Source: Peribacillus sp. FSL P2-0133 (GTDB lineage: Bacteria > Bacillota > Bacilli > Bacillales > DSM-1321). Taken from it: a stretch of DNA of 64,000 nt. Under the pieces are notes generated by a model. It did no database searches, was not told the DNA's origin, and saw only the letters and a program-made list of their open reading frames with translations. This document shows positions 1 to 12,733 of this stretch, one piece after another. How positions within the stretch are numbered: position 1 is the first letter of the stretch; every line of letters begins with the position of its first letter. The DNA lies in the NCBI RefSeq assembly GCF_037975445.1, contig NZ_CP150254.1, positions 12,501-76,500 on the forward strand. Direction: 5' to 3'. A program made the translations under genes and the position numbers.

Positions 1-52
1 CGCACGCCTGATAAGCGTGAGGTCGATGGTTCGAGTCCATTTAGGCCCACCA
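1..52 (+). tRNA. tRNA-Ile (GAT), 5' truncated by window edge
   Basis: The anticodon arm with GAT, the T arm and an encoded CCA (50-52) are present. The first 25 bases lie outside the window. The sequence matches the complete tRNA-Ile at 18037-18113. It is the 16S-23S spacer tRNA of the first rRNA operon. Confidence 0.95.
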
Positions 53-68
53 TTCCATTTCCCGAAAC

Positions 69-144
69 GGGGCCTTAGCTCAGCTGGGAGAGCGCCTGCC
101 TTGCACGCAGGAGGTCAGCGGTTCGATCCCGCTAGGCTCCACCA
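69..144 (+). tRNA. tRNA-Ala (TGC)
   Basis: A 76-nt cloverleaf with GGGGCC/GGCTCC acceptor arms, anticodon TGC in the loop CTTGCAC, and encoded CCA. It sits between tRNA-Ile and 23S, the usual Ile-Ala spacer pair of Bacillus rRNA operons. Confidence 0.96.
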
Positions 145-248
145 ATGAAACAATCACGTTGTGATTGGGACAGCTTGTTCCTTGAAAACTAGATAATAGA
201 TAGAAGGCAATTAATTTTTTTCAAAGCATCTGTAAGATCTTTTTTAAC

Positions 249-3180
<2,932 letters not shown>

Positions 3181-3245
3181 ACGCTTTTTAAAAAATGAAA
3201 TACCTTCTTATTATCTAGTTTTGAAGGAACAACGTTCCTTTTATG

Positions 3246-3361
<116 letters not shown>

Positions 3362-3370
3362 CATTTCAAA

Positions 3371-3396
3371 GATCAGCCATCCAGCTGGTCTTTTTT
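3371..3396 (+). terminator. rRNA operon terminator
   Basis: GATCAGC pairs with GCTGGTC (one G-T pair) around a six-base loop, followed by six T. It ends the first rRNA operon. Confidence 0.85.
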
Positions 3397-3440
3397 CGTC
3401 GTTCGGGACAGATCAATTGACCAATTGGATGTTGCAAGGA

Positions 3441-4406
3441 TCAAAAGTGGAACCTCTCGGACTTAATCCATTCAAATATTAAAAATGGCACCTTAGCTTG
3501 GCTTATTTTAAGGAATTGCACAATGCAAGGGTAATCATCATTGGGCATGGTTTTCATCAGTTCTGCCCACCATTCTGTTTCATAACGAGCTATTATGCTA
3601 AGGTTATAAGAAATCAAATAATGAATCAAAAGTTCAGGTAATGAAAAAGCTGACGAATCTTTATTGAGTGATAGCATGAACTGTCTTTCTGCCAAATTAT
3701 ACCGTATTGGGGAAGAAGCATTATGAATAGGAATGCCATCAGTTTTTAAATGCAGTGTCCCAGGAGCTTCTGAAATACTGTAAACTTGATTCGTTTTAGC
3801 TTTCAAAAATTCTTCCATTCGACTGCTGGACATTTGATAGCTATCCAAGGTCGCTGAGGGTAATTGAAAACCGTCCAAAGAGGGTAACATGGCGACGAAA
3901 TTTTTCTTGGAAACGGACCATGTAAAGTTTTGCATATCCGGAATTTCCTTTATCAGCGTTCCCATGGAAAATTTTTCACCCTCCAGATGCTTTATATGAA
4001 ATAACTTCTCGGCAATGCAGGTGAAAAGCCCGTTTTTTTGCGTTTTAACTTCATCCTTTAAAAATTCATATTGCTGTTTTTTCTTTTTTCTCGTAGTAAC
4101 CCCATGGGCAAGCATCGAAGTTGATTCCGGATAGTTGGGATCGATCGTGAGCAGGCAAGCCTTTAACAATTGGGCGAATCCATAAAATGTTAAGATTGGT
4201 TGTATGGAAAGTGGTGCAATGGCAGCCTGATTATAATAAGTTTTAGCATGTTCAAGATGGTAAATAAATGGATAACAATTATCGTAACTTTTTATTTCCG
4301 CTTCTGCTATTTTTTCATGCGTGTAACATTTTTGTAAAAAAAGTTGTGAGGAAGATGCGGAAAAAAAAGGTGTATATTTATCGAAATTATCATTGTTTTC
4401 AGGCAT
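3441..4406 (-). CDS. yaaC: YaaC family protein
   Basis: A protein of about 321 residues related to B. subtilis YaaC, whose function is unknown. No catalytic motif, signal peptide or membrane segment is evident. The start ATG at 4406 is chosen because GGAGG lies 8-9 bases upstream; an in-frame ATG at 4439 lacks such a site. As in B. subtilis it lies between the first rRNA operon and guaB and runs against them. The family name rests on position and general similarity, so it is firmer than any statement about function. Confidence 0.85.
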   Translation of the reverse strand: MPENNDNFDKYTPFFSASSSQLFLQKCYTHEKIAEAEIKSYDNCYPFIYHLEHAKTYYNQAAIAPLSIQPILTFYGFAQLLKACLLTIDPNYPESTSMLAHGVTTRKKKKQQYEFLKDEVKTQKNGLFTCIAEKLFHIKHLEGEKFSMGTLIKEIPDMQNFTWSVSKKNFVAMLPSLDGFQLPSATLDSYQMSSSRMEEFLKAKTNQVYSISEAPGTLHLKTDGIPIHNASSPIRYNLAERQFMLSLNKDSSAFSLPELLIHYLISYNLSIIARYETEWWAELMKTMPNDDYPCIVQFLKISQAKVPFLIFEWIKSERFHF

Positions 4407-4455
4407 TGCAGCTATCCTCCGAATTAATAGAATAATCAAACTTTTATTTCTCTTC

Positions 4456-5981
<1,526 letters not shown>

Positions 5982-6020
5982 TGAATTTAACATATAATCG
6001 TCATTAAAATTTATTGTTAA

Positions 6021-6058
6021 AATAGACAGAGTCTGCGATTACTCTGTCTATTTTTTTT
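6021..6058 (+). terminator. guaB terminator
   Basis: AATAGACAGAGT pairs with ACTCTGTCTATT across an eight-base loop, followed by a run of eight T. Confidence 0.9.
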
Positions 6059-6154
6059 ATTTTTTCTGTGATAAACTAGACAAGGTGTCAAGGGAATTAC
6101 ATAAAGTTTCTTCTTTGTTATAGAGATTAGCTTAAAAGTTGGAGGTATTGGAAA

Positions 6155-7474
6155 TTGAAAAAAATCAGCAAGATGTCCCTCATTTTCACTTTTGTTTTAG
6201 TTCTTGTTATGTCGCAATTTGCCTATCAACCGGGGGAAGCTGTTGCTGAATCTGATAATTTGGGTTTAAAAGCAGAGGCAGCCATCATCATTGATGGTGA
6301 AACAGGACAAATCGTGTATGAAAAAAATGCCGATAAAGTATTAGGGATTGCATCCATGTCTAAAATGATGACCGAGTACATCATAATGGAGTCAATCAAA
6401 AATGGGAAAATCAGTTGGGATCAGAAAGTTAAAATAAATAAATACGTACATGACCTTTCAAAAGCACCTAATTTGTCGAATGTTGGGTTAACAGAAGGTG
6501 AAGATTATACAGTTAAGGAACTATATCAAGCTATGGCCGTCTATTCCGGAAATGCGGCAACAGTAGCTTTAGCACAGTTGGTTTCCGGAAGTGAAAAGAG
6601 CTTCGTTAAGTTAATGAACGAAAAAGCAAAGGAACTAGGCTTGAAAAACCATAAATTCGTTAATGCCAGCGGTTTGAATAACTCCGATTTATTAGGGCAA
6701 TATCCTTCGGGTAATGAAGATGATGAAAATATCATGACAGCAAAAGATACTGGTCTTCTTGCTTATCGTTTAATAAACGATTATCCGGAAGTGTTAAAAA
6801 TCGCCAGCATTCCTAAATTGAAGTTCCGTGATGGAAAAGAATATCCGAACTTCAACTGGATGTTGCCAGGTCTGATATTTGAATATAAAGGCGTAGATGG
6901 ACTAAAAACGGGATCTACCGACTTTGCCGGTTATGGACATACAGGGACGGTTATCCGAGACGGTCAGCGCTATATCACGGTGGTTATGAAGTCCACTAAT
7001 AAAAACGAACGTTTTGCAGATAGCACTAAGCTTATGAACTATGCTTATGCAACCTTTAAAAAGGAAAAAGTCCTTCCAGCCAATTACCAGGTGAAAGGGA
7101 AAGAAACACTTTCAGTAGTAAAAGGCAAGGAAAAAAATGTTAAGATTCAATCTGAAAAGGCAATCGAGCTACTTGTTGAAAATGGTGAGAAAGATAACTA
7201 TAAAACAGATTTAGTGATCGATAAAAACAAATTGAATGATGATGGTAAGCTTACTGCACCAATCAAAAAAGGTGAAAAGCTAGGTTACATCACAGTCACT
7301 CCTAAAAAAGGAGAAGATTACGGGTACATTAACGGCGATCCAGTTAAGGTTAACGTCGTAGCTGCTGAATCTGTTGAAAAGGCAAACTGGTTCGTATTAT
7401 CAATGCGAGCGGTTGGCGGATTCTTTGGTGACGTATGGAGCAGTGTAGCTTCTACTGTTAAAGGCTGGTTTTAA
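6155..7474 (+). CDS. dacA: D-alanyl-D-alanine carboxypeptidase (PBP5, DacA)
   Basis: A low-molecular-weight penicillin-binding protein that trims the terminal D-Ala from peptidoglycan stem peptides outside the membrane. The 439 residues open with a signal peptide (about 1-31). The active-site motifs are Ser67-Met-Ser-Lys70, Ser131-Gly-Asn133 and Lys251-Thr-Gly253. A PBP5 C-terminal beta domain follows, and the last 25 residues form an amphipathic anchor (NWFVLSM...VKGWF). The start is TTG, 9 bases after GGAGG. In B. subtilis pdxS-pdxT follow; here serS comes next. Confidence 0.97.
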   Translation: MKKISKMSLIFTFVLVLVMSQFAYQPGEAVAESDNLGLKAEAAIIIDGETGQIVYEKNADKVLGIASMSKMMTEYIIMESIKNGKISWDQKVKINKYVHDLSKAPNLSNVGLTEGEDYTVKELYQAMAVYSGNAATVALAQLVSGSEKSFVKLMNEKAKELGLKNHKFVNASGLNNSDLLGQYPSGNEDDENIMTAKDTGLLAYRLINDYPEVLKIASIPKLKFRDGKEYPNFNWMLPGLIFEYKGVDGLKTGSTDFAGYGHTGTVIRDGQRYITVVMKSTNKNERFADSTKLMNYAYATFKKEKVLPANYQVKGKETLSVVKGKEKNVKIQSEKAIELLVENGEKDNYKTDLVIDKNKLNDDGKLTAPIKKGEKLGYITVTPKKGEDYGYINGDPVKVNVVAAESVEKANWFVLSMRAVGGFFGDVWSSVASTVKGWF

Positions 7475-7492
7475 GTTTCGCGTATAAAACGG

Positions 7493-7521
7493 TTGCGTAA
7501 TGTATAAAATTATAGTACATT
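7493..7521 (+). promoter_or_regulatory. Probable serS promoter
   Basis: TTGCGT at 7493-7498, 17 bases, TACATT at 7516-7521, just upstream of the T-box leader. Both boxes are imperfect. Confidence 0.45.
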
Positions 7522-7539
7522 ATGGAAAACAATCTGATT

Positions 7540-7792
7540 ATATAAGAAAGCAATGACAGGAAATAGTAACAAGTATTTCTTTCTATAGAGAGCCGATGGC
7601 TGGTGGAAATCGGTGTGAGAGTCTTGTGAATCCCTCCTGGAGCAGAGTATGGAAAGCCTTTTGGGGGTCAGTAAATACTTTCGGTTAAAAGCCGTTATCG
7701 AGTTAAGTGGTAGGCGTTTTTCATATGCCTTCAACTAGGGTGGCAACGCGGGTTAACTCTCGTCCCTTCTTCAGGGGACGGGAGTTTTTTGC
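7540..7792 (+). promoter_or_regulatory. Ser T-box riboswitch leader
   Basis: The leader carries the Stem I AGTA element near 7567, an apical GGTGGAAA-like region near 7600, a specifier candidate TCC (Ser) at 7631-7633 after GAA, and the T-box AGGGTGGCAACGCGGG at about 7737-7752. The competing terminator follows (CTCTCGTCCC against GGGACGGGAG, then six T, 7757-7790). Uncharged tRNA-Ser with a GGA anticodon would be expected to favour antitermination into serS. Confidence 0.93.
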
Positions 7793-7833
7793 GTTCTTTG
7801 ATAAATCATCGAATTATTAAGGAGGAACTGAAA

Positions 7834-9111
7834 ATGTTGGATTTGAAATATGTAAGAAATAATTTTGAAGAAGTGAAGCGTGTATTGCAATTTAGAGGGG
7901 AAGATTTGACCGATTTAGGTAAATTCGAGGAACTGGATGTAAAGCGCCGGACTTTGATTGCTGATACGGAAAAGTTGAAAAGCCAAAGAAATGAAGTTTC
8001 ACAGCAAGTGGCCGTATTGAAACGGGAAAAAAAGGATGCAGATCAGTTGATTGCCCAAATGCGTGAAGTTGGTGACCGTATCAAAGGGTTCGATGATGAA
8101 CTTCGTGAAGTGGAAGCACAGTTAGAAACATTACTTCTTTCCATTCCGAATATTCCGCATGAAAGTGTGCCTGTTGGTGAGACGGAAGACGATAATGTCG
8201 AAATCCGTAAATGGGGAGAGTTACCGGAATTCAAGTTTGAACCGAAACCACACTGGGATGTAGCTGGAGATTTAGGCATCCTGGATTTTGAACGGGCAGC
8301 AAAAGTGACCGGAAGCCGATTTGTATTTTATAGGGGTCTTGGTGCTCGATTAGAGCGTGCTTTAATTAGCTTTATGTTGGACCTTCATGTTGAGGAACAT
8401 GGATATGAAGAAATGCTGCCGCCATATATGGTGAACCGTGCAAGCATGACTGGGACAGGTCAATTGCCAAAATTCGAAGAGGATGCTTTCCGTATCGAAA
8501 GTGATGATTACTTCTTGATTCCTACAGCCGAAGTCCCGGTGACAAACTTCCATCGTGATGAAATCATGAGCACGGACGATCTGCCGATAAGCTATGCGGC
8601 ATACAGCGCTTCATTCCGTTCAGAGGCAGGATCTGCTGGTCGTGATACCCGCGGGTTAATTCGTCAGCACCAGTTCAATAAAGTTGAACTAGTGAAGTTC
8701 GTGAAGCCGGAAGATTCTTATGCAGAATTGGAAAATCTCACAGGTCATGCCGAAAAGGTCCTTCAGTTGCTAGGCCTTCCATACCGAGTGCTGAGCATGT
8801 GTACGGGAGATCTTGGATTCACTGCTGCTAAAAAGTATGATATCGAGGTTTGGATCCCGAGTTATGGGACGTACCGAGAAATTTCTTCTTGCAGTAACTT
8901 TGAAGCATTCCAGGCTAGACGGGCCAATATCCGCTTCAGACGTGACGCAAAAGGCAAACCGGAACATGTCCATACTCTAAATGGATCAGGTCTGGCAATC
9001 GGCCGTACAGTCGCTGCCCTTTTGGAAAATTATCAGCAGGAAGATGGCAGTGTTATCATTCCTGAAGTATTACGTCCATATATGCGCGGTGCGGAAGTCA
9101 TTAAACCGTAA
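7834..9111 (+). CDS. serS: Seryl-tRNA synthetase
   Basis: A class II synthetase that charges tRNA-Ser with serine in the cytoplasm. The 425 residues have the usual family length. Residues about 1-105 form the N-terminal coiled-coil arm that holds the long variable arm of tRNA-Ser. The catalytic core has motif 2 ([17 protein letters not shown]) and motif 3 ([16 protein letters not shown]). The start ATG 7834 follows AAGGAGG; an upstream in-frame ATG at 7789 lies in the leader terminator and is rejected. A serine T-box controls it, and a tRNA-Ser gene lies downstream. Confidence 0.98.
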   Translation: MLDLKYVRNNFEEVKRVLQFRGEDLTDLGKFEELDVKRRTLIADTEKLKSQRNEVSQQVAVLKREKKDADQLIAQMREVGDRIKGFDDELREVEAQLETLLLSIPNIPHESVPVGETEDDNVEIRKWGELPEFKFEPKPHWDVAGDLGILDFERAAKVTGSRFVFYRGLGARLERALISFMLDLHVEEHGYEEMLPPYMVNRASMTGTGQLPKFEEDAFRIESDDYFLIPTAEVPVTNFHRDEIMSTDDLPISYAAYSASFRSEAGSAGRDTRGLIRQHQFNKVELVKFVKPEDSYAELENLTGHAEKVLQLLGLPYRVLSMCTGDLGFTAAKKYDIEVWIPSYGTYREISSCSNFEAFQARRANIRFRRDAKGKPEHVHTLNGSGLAIGRTVAALLENYQQEDGSVIIPEVLRPYMRGAEVIKP

Positions 9112-9114
9112 GTT

Positions 9115-9158
9115 AAAAGGAATCAGCTTCTGATTAAAGAGGCTGATTCTCCTTTTTA
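9115..9158 (+). terminator. serS terminator
   Basis: GGAATCAGC pairs with GCTGATTCTCC across a loop near 9130-9140, then five T. Confidence 0.85.
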
Positions 9159-9198
9159 TCAAAGTTTGAAATTATTTTAAAAAAACTTTATAGAGAGC

Positions 9199-9230
9199 TT
9201 GACTTTAATTTTAATTCCATGTAATATAAT
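9199..9230 (+). promoter_or_regulatory. tRNA-Ser promoter
   Basis: TTGACT at 9199-9204 with TAATAT at 9222-9227 (17-base spacer); TATAAT at 9225-9230 overlaps it. The tRNA starts 12-15 bases later. Confidence 0.65.
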
Positions 9231-9242
9231 AAATGTTGATAC

Positions 9243-9335
9243 GGAGGTATACCCAAGTCCGGCTGAAGGGATCGGTCTTGAAAACCGACAGGGGAGTCAA
9301 ATCCCGCGGGGGTTCGAATCCCTCTACCTCCTCCA
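9243..9335 (+). tRNA. tRNA-Ser (TGA)
   Basis: A 93-nt class II tRNA with a long variable arm, anticodon TGA in CTTGAAA, acceptor GGAGGTA pairing with TACCTCC, and encoded CCA. The discriminator base before CCA reads T (9332), whereas tRNA-Ser usually has G. Its position after serS matches trnSL-Ser1 of B. subtilis. Confidence 0.95.
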
Positions 9336-9375
9336 TAACTTATTAATAACCACAGCGCATAAATTGGATATCGAT

Positions 9376-9406
9376 AAATTCCGTTACAGATATGTAACGG
9401 AATTTT
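9376..9406 (+). terminator. tRNA-Ser terminator
   Basis: AATTCCGTTAC pairs with GTAACGGAATT around a six-base loop and is followed by a T run. Confidence 0.85.
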
Positions 9407-9422
9407 TGTTTTCTAATATATT

Positions 9423-9451
9423 AAAAAACCACCGGATAATCGGTGGTTTTT
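9423..9451 (-). terminator. dgk-dck terminator (usable on both strands)
   Basis: AAAAACCACCG pairs with CGGTGGTTTTT around a six-base loop. It has A and T runs on either side, so it can stop transcription from both directions. It lies 6 bases past the dck stop. Confidence 0.85.
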
Positions 9452-9456
9452 CTGTT

Positions 9457-10128
9457 TTAAATATTTCGCAACAACTTGGTTTGCTCCATATATTCGGCAA
9501 TCCGTTTTATAAGAGGTTCGATGCTTGCTTCATCCTGCATAAGGTCATATTCGTTTATATTTAACCGAAGGACAGGGCAGGCGTTGAATTGATCAATCCA
9601 TTCTTCATAACGGCCGTGCATTTCCTGCCAATATTCAATTGGGGTATGCTGTTCCATTGGACGTCCACGCTCTTGGATCCGGTCGAGGATATCATCCAGC
9701 GAACCTTCGAGATAGATAAGTAAATCAGGGTGCGGGAAGTATGGCGTCATTACCATGGCGTTGAAAAGGCTTGTATAAGTTTCGTAGTCCACATCATTCA
9801 TCGTGCCTTTTTCATAATGCATTTTTGCAAATATCCCGGTGTCTTCATAAATGGAACGGTCTTGGATAAAACCGCCGCCATATTCGAAGATTTTTTTTTG
9901 CTCTTTAAAACGTTCAGCGAGGAAATAGATTTGCAGGTGGAAACTCCAACGATTAAAATCATCGTAAAACTTATCCAGATAGGGGTTCGTATCAACCTTT
10001 TCAAAGGATGTCCTGAATTGAAGGGCATCGGCTAAAGCATTGGTCATGGTCGATTTTCCTACGCCAACCGTCCCTGCTATCGTAATGACAGCGTTATTTG
10101 GAATGTTATATTTCTTTCGTAAGTTCAT
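9457..10128 (-). CDS. dck: Deoxyadenosine/deoxycytidine kinase
   Basis: A salvage kinase that phosphorylates deoxynucleosides. The 223 residues belong to the dNK/Dck fold. The P-loop GTVGVGKST is at residues 19-27, the substrate motif QDRS is near residue 90, and the lid region RGRPME contains the arginines. The start ATG 10128 follows AAAGGAG by about 8 bases. It overlaps the 3' end of dgk by 23 bases, so the two are co-transcribed and probably translationally coupled. The split between dAdo/dCyd and dGuo specificity is taken from the B. subtilis pair. Confidence 0.93.
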   Translation of the reverse strand: MNLRKKYNIPNNAVITIAGTVGVGKSTMTNALADALQFRTSFEKVDTNPYLDKFYDDFNRWSFHLQIYFLAERFKEQKKIFEYGGGFIQDRSIYEDTGIFAKMHYEKGTMNDVDYETYTSLFNAMVMTPYFPHPDLLIYLEGSLDDILDRIQERGRPMEQHTPIEYWQEMHGRYEEWIDQFNACPVLRLNINEYDLMQDEASIEPLIKRIAEYMEQTKLLRNI

Positions 10129-10765
10129 TTGACTTTACTCCTTTGTGCAGGGCGTTCGCAATTTGGCTGATTATCGTTTTCAAATCATCCTTGTTCCCGA
10201 CAAAATCCAGCTCATCTCCGTTGAATGTAAGAACAGGTATGTCAGGGTGCTGTTTCTCAAATGCTTCCATGAATGTTCGATAATCCGCGGATAACTGCTC
10301 TAAATAAATGGAGGATATATTTTTTTCGAACTCACGACCTCTTTTACCGATTCGGGAGATAAGAGTATCAAGACTTGCATTTAAATAAATCACCATATTA
10401 GGTTTAGGCATATCCCGTGTTAAAATATTGAATATTTCAAGGTATTTATTGTATTGTCCGTTCTTTAACGTTCGTTCAGCAAATATCAAGTTCTTGAATA
10501 TATGGTAATCAGCCACCACGGCTTGGTTATTAGTAAGATACTTTTTTTCGATATCTTCCAATTGTTTATACCGGTTACACAGAAAAAACATTTCTGTTTG
10601 AAAGCTCCACTCATCAATATCTTTATAGAATTTCCCGAGAAATGGATTTTCATCTACAATTTCCTTCAATAATGAAATTTGAAAATGATCTGCGATAACT
10701 TTTGCAAGTGATGTTTTTCCCACGCCGATTGGACCTTCGACGGTGATAAATGGGGTGGATTTCAT
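10106..10765 (-). CDS. dgk: Deoxyguanosine kinase
   Basis: The first gene of the two-gene kinase operon on the minus strand; it phosphorylates deoxyguanosine in purine deoxynucleoside salvage. The 219 residues contain the P-loop GPIGVGKTS at 11-19, FLCNRYKQLED in the helical core, and the lid RGREFE. The ATG at 10765 is preceded by AAGGAGG. It is a paralogue of the adjacent dck, and the pair sits where B. subtilis has dgk-dck. Specificity is inferred from that synteny. Confidence 0.92.
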   Translation of the reverse strand: MKSTPFITVEGPIGVGKTSLAKVIADHFQISLLKEIVDENPFLGKFYKDIDEWSFQTEMFFLCNRYKQLEDIEKKYLTNNQAVVADYHIFKNLIFAERTLKNGQYNKYLEIFNILTRDMPKPNMVIYLNASLDTLISRIGKRGREFEKNISSIYLEQLSADYRTFMEAFEKQHPDIPVLTFNGDELDFVGNKDDLKTIISQIANALHKGVKSNELTKEI

Positions 10766-10947
10766 CCAATCTGTCCTCCTTCATGAGGTATCAAGCTGAA
10801 ATTCCCGGTTATTAGGTTTTTCGCCAAGAGATATTGTATCACAGACTTGGGACTTTAGTGACATTTTTGTCAGGTTGATAAAGAAAGAGAATGAAAGATT
10901 GTTTATTGGGGGTGGTATGTAGGTCAGTGCCTTGTTCGATTGAATGC

Positions 10948-11493
10948 TTAAAAGTCTTCACCATCTTTTATGGATGCCTTGAGAACATGGTTCATCATCT
11001 TTAATGCGTAATGATTATCTTCCTTTGATGCAGAAGCGATGCAATCCTTCGGAATCCATAATTTATATTCCCGCATATAGGCATCATTGGCTGTGAATAG
11101 CACGCAGATGTTGCCAGCTATTCCAGTAATGATCAGGGTTTCCACGTTTAATCGTTTAAGTAGTGTATTGAGTGCCGTCCCATAAAATGCGGAATGTTTC
11201 GGCTTGATGAGAAAGAATTCGTCCTGTTGAGGTTTTATCCTTTCGATTAATGAGGCATTTCCTTCATTTTTACATCTATCAATAATTTTATCGAAGTCAG
11301 CCTGCCATAAATCATAATGGTCGTTGATATAAATGATTGGAAAACCTTTTTCTTTCATTTGCTTTTTTAATTCCAAAATCGGATCGACGATAAGTTTCGT
11401 ATGTTCAAGGAGCATATTCCCGTATTTGAAATCAAAATCATTGATCATATCAATGATAAGCAATGCAAAAGAAGGTGATTCAGGTCGATTCAT
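10948..11493 (-). CDS. yaaI: Isochorismatase-family cysteine hydrolase (YaaI-like)
   Basis: A 181-residue protein of the isochorismatase/nicotinamidase fold. The triad candidates are Asp15 (LLIIDMINDF), a lysine in IKPKHSAF (97 or 99) and Cys130 (GIAGNIC). The substrate cannot be told from sequence; family members act on isochorismate, nicotinamide or carbamoyl compounds. The start ATG 11493 has AGGAGG 7 bases upstream, and a further in-frame ATG at 11532 has no such site. In B. subtilis yaaI also lies just before tadA; the intervening yaaH is absent here. Confidence 0.85.
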   Translation of the reverse strand: MNRPESPSFALLIIDMINDFDFKYGNMLLEHTKLIVDPILELKKQMKEKGFPIIYINDHYDLWQADFDKIIDRCKNEGNASLIERIKPQQDEFFLIKPKHSAFYGTALNTLLKRLNVETLIITGIAGNICVLFTANDAYMREYKLWIPKDCIASASKEDNHYALKMMNHVLKASIKDGEDF

Positions 11494-11574
11494 GGTATAT
11501 CCTCCTGTATTGTGAGAATTTACTTGCAGCACGTATGCCGCATGCGTTACTATTCATTAGAACAAGTAGTATGA

Positions 11575-12141
<567 letters not shown>

Positions 12142-12212
12142 GGAAAAACGAGTGTCGAAAAAAAGTTTGCTTCGTTTGATAAATTTGGAATCAAACTGTT
12201 CATGAACAACAC

Positions 12213-12241
12213 TTGCGTTTTTTTTGTTACCTTAGTATAAT
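12213..12241 (+). promoter_or_regulatory. SRP RNA promoter
   Basis: TTGCGT at 12213-12218, a 17-base spacer and a perfect TATAAT at 12236-12241. Transcription would begin near 12248, leaving a short 5' precursor before the mature RNA. Confidence 0.75.
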
Positions 12242-12282
12242 GAATTATGCGTCGACATGACGCTGTGAAATTGGTATTACTT

Positions 12283-12553
12283 TTGCCGTGCTAGACGGGG
12301 AGGTAGCGGTGCCCTGTACTCGCAATCCGCTCTAGCGAGGTTGAATCCCTTCTCGAGGTTAGCATTCTGTAGGGCCTGCCTTAAGTAAGTGGTGTTGACG
12401 CCCGGGTCCTGCGCAATGGGACTCCATGAACCATGTCAGGTCCGGAAGGAAGCAGCATTAAGTGGAAGTTCTCATGTGCCGCAGGGTTGCCTGGGTCGAG
12501 CTAACTGCTTAAGTAACGCTTATGGTTGCTAATCGACAGAAGGTGCACGGCAG
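12283..12553 (+). ncRNA. scr: Signal recognition particle RNA (scRNA)
   Basis: About 271 nt with complementary ends (TGCCGTGC against GTGCACGGCA). The domain IV hallmark is present: GTCAGGTCCGGAAGGAAGCAGC at about 12435-12456, where Ffh binds. The Alu-like 5' region contains GGGGAGGTAGCGG. This is the long Bacillus form, which targets nascent membrane proteins with Ffh and FtsY. The exact mature ends are estimated. Confidence 0.96.
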
Positions 12554-12569
12554 TTATTTTACATAAACA

Positions 12570-12602
12570 AAAAACTCATTCGTATCGGGTGGGTTTTTTT
12601 TT
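12570..12602 (+). terminator. SRP RNA terminator
   Basis: AACTCATTCG pairs imperfectly with CGGGTGGGTT around TAT, followed by eight or more T. Confidence 0.8.
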
Positions 12603-12671
12603 ATGCCAAGAAGGTAAAGCGCTTGGTATTTTTGAAAAAAATGAGGCAATGATGAAATTTCTTTTTAGACT

Positions 12672-12701
12672 TTGAAATTAAGGAAATCAGTAATGTATAA
12701 T
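12672..12701 (+). promoter_or_regulatory. dnaX operon promoter
   Basis: TTGAAA at 12672-12677, an 18-base spacer, and TATAAT at 12696-12701 preceded by TG (extended -10). Confidence 0.7.
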
Positions 12702-12733
12702 AAACAAGATGGAGAAAAGAAGGAGGGATTTCC

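Noticed and set aside
7789..7833. An earlier serS start at 7789
   Set aside because: It falls in the T run of the T-box terminator; ATG 7834 has AAGGAGG and the normal family N-terminus.
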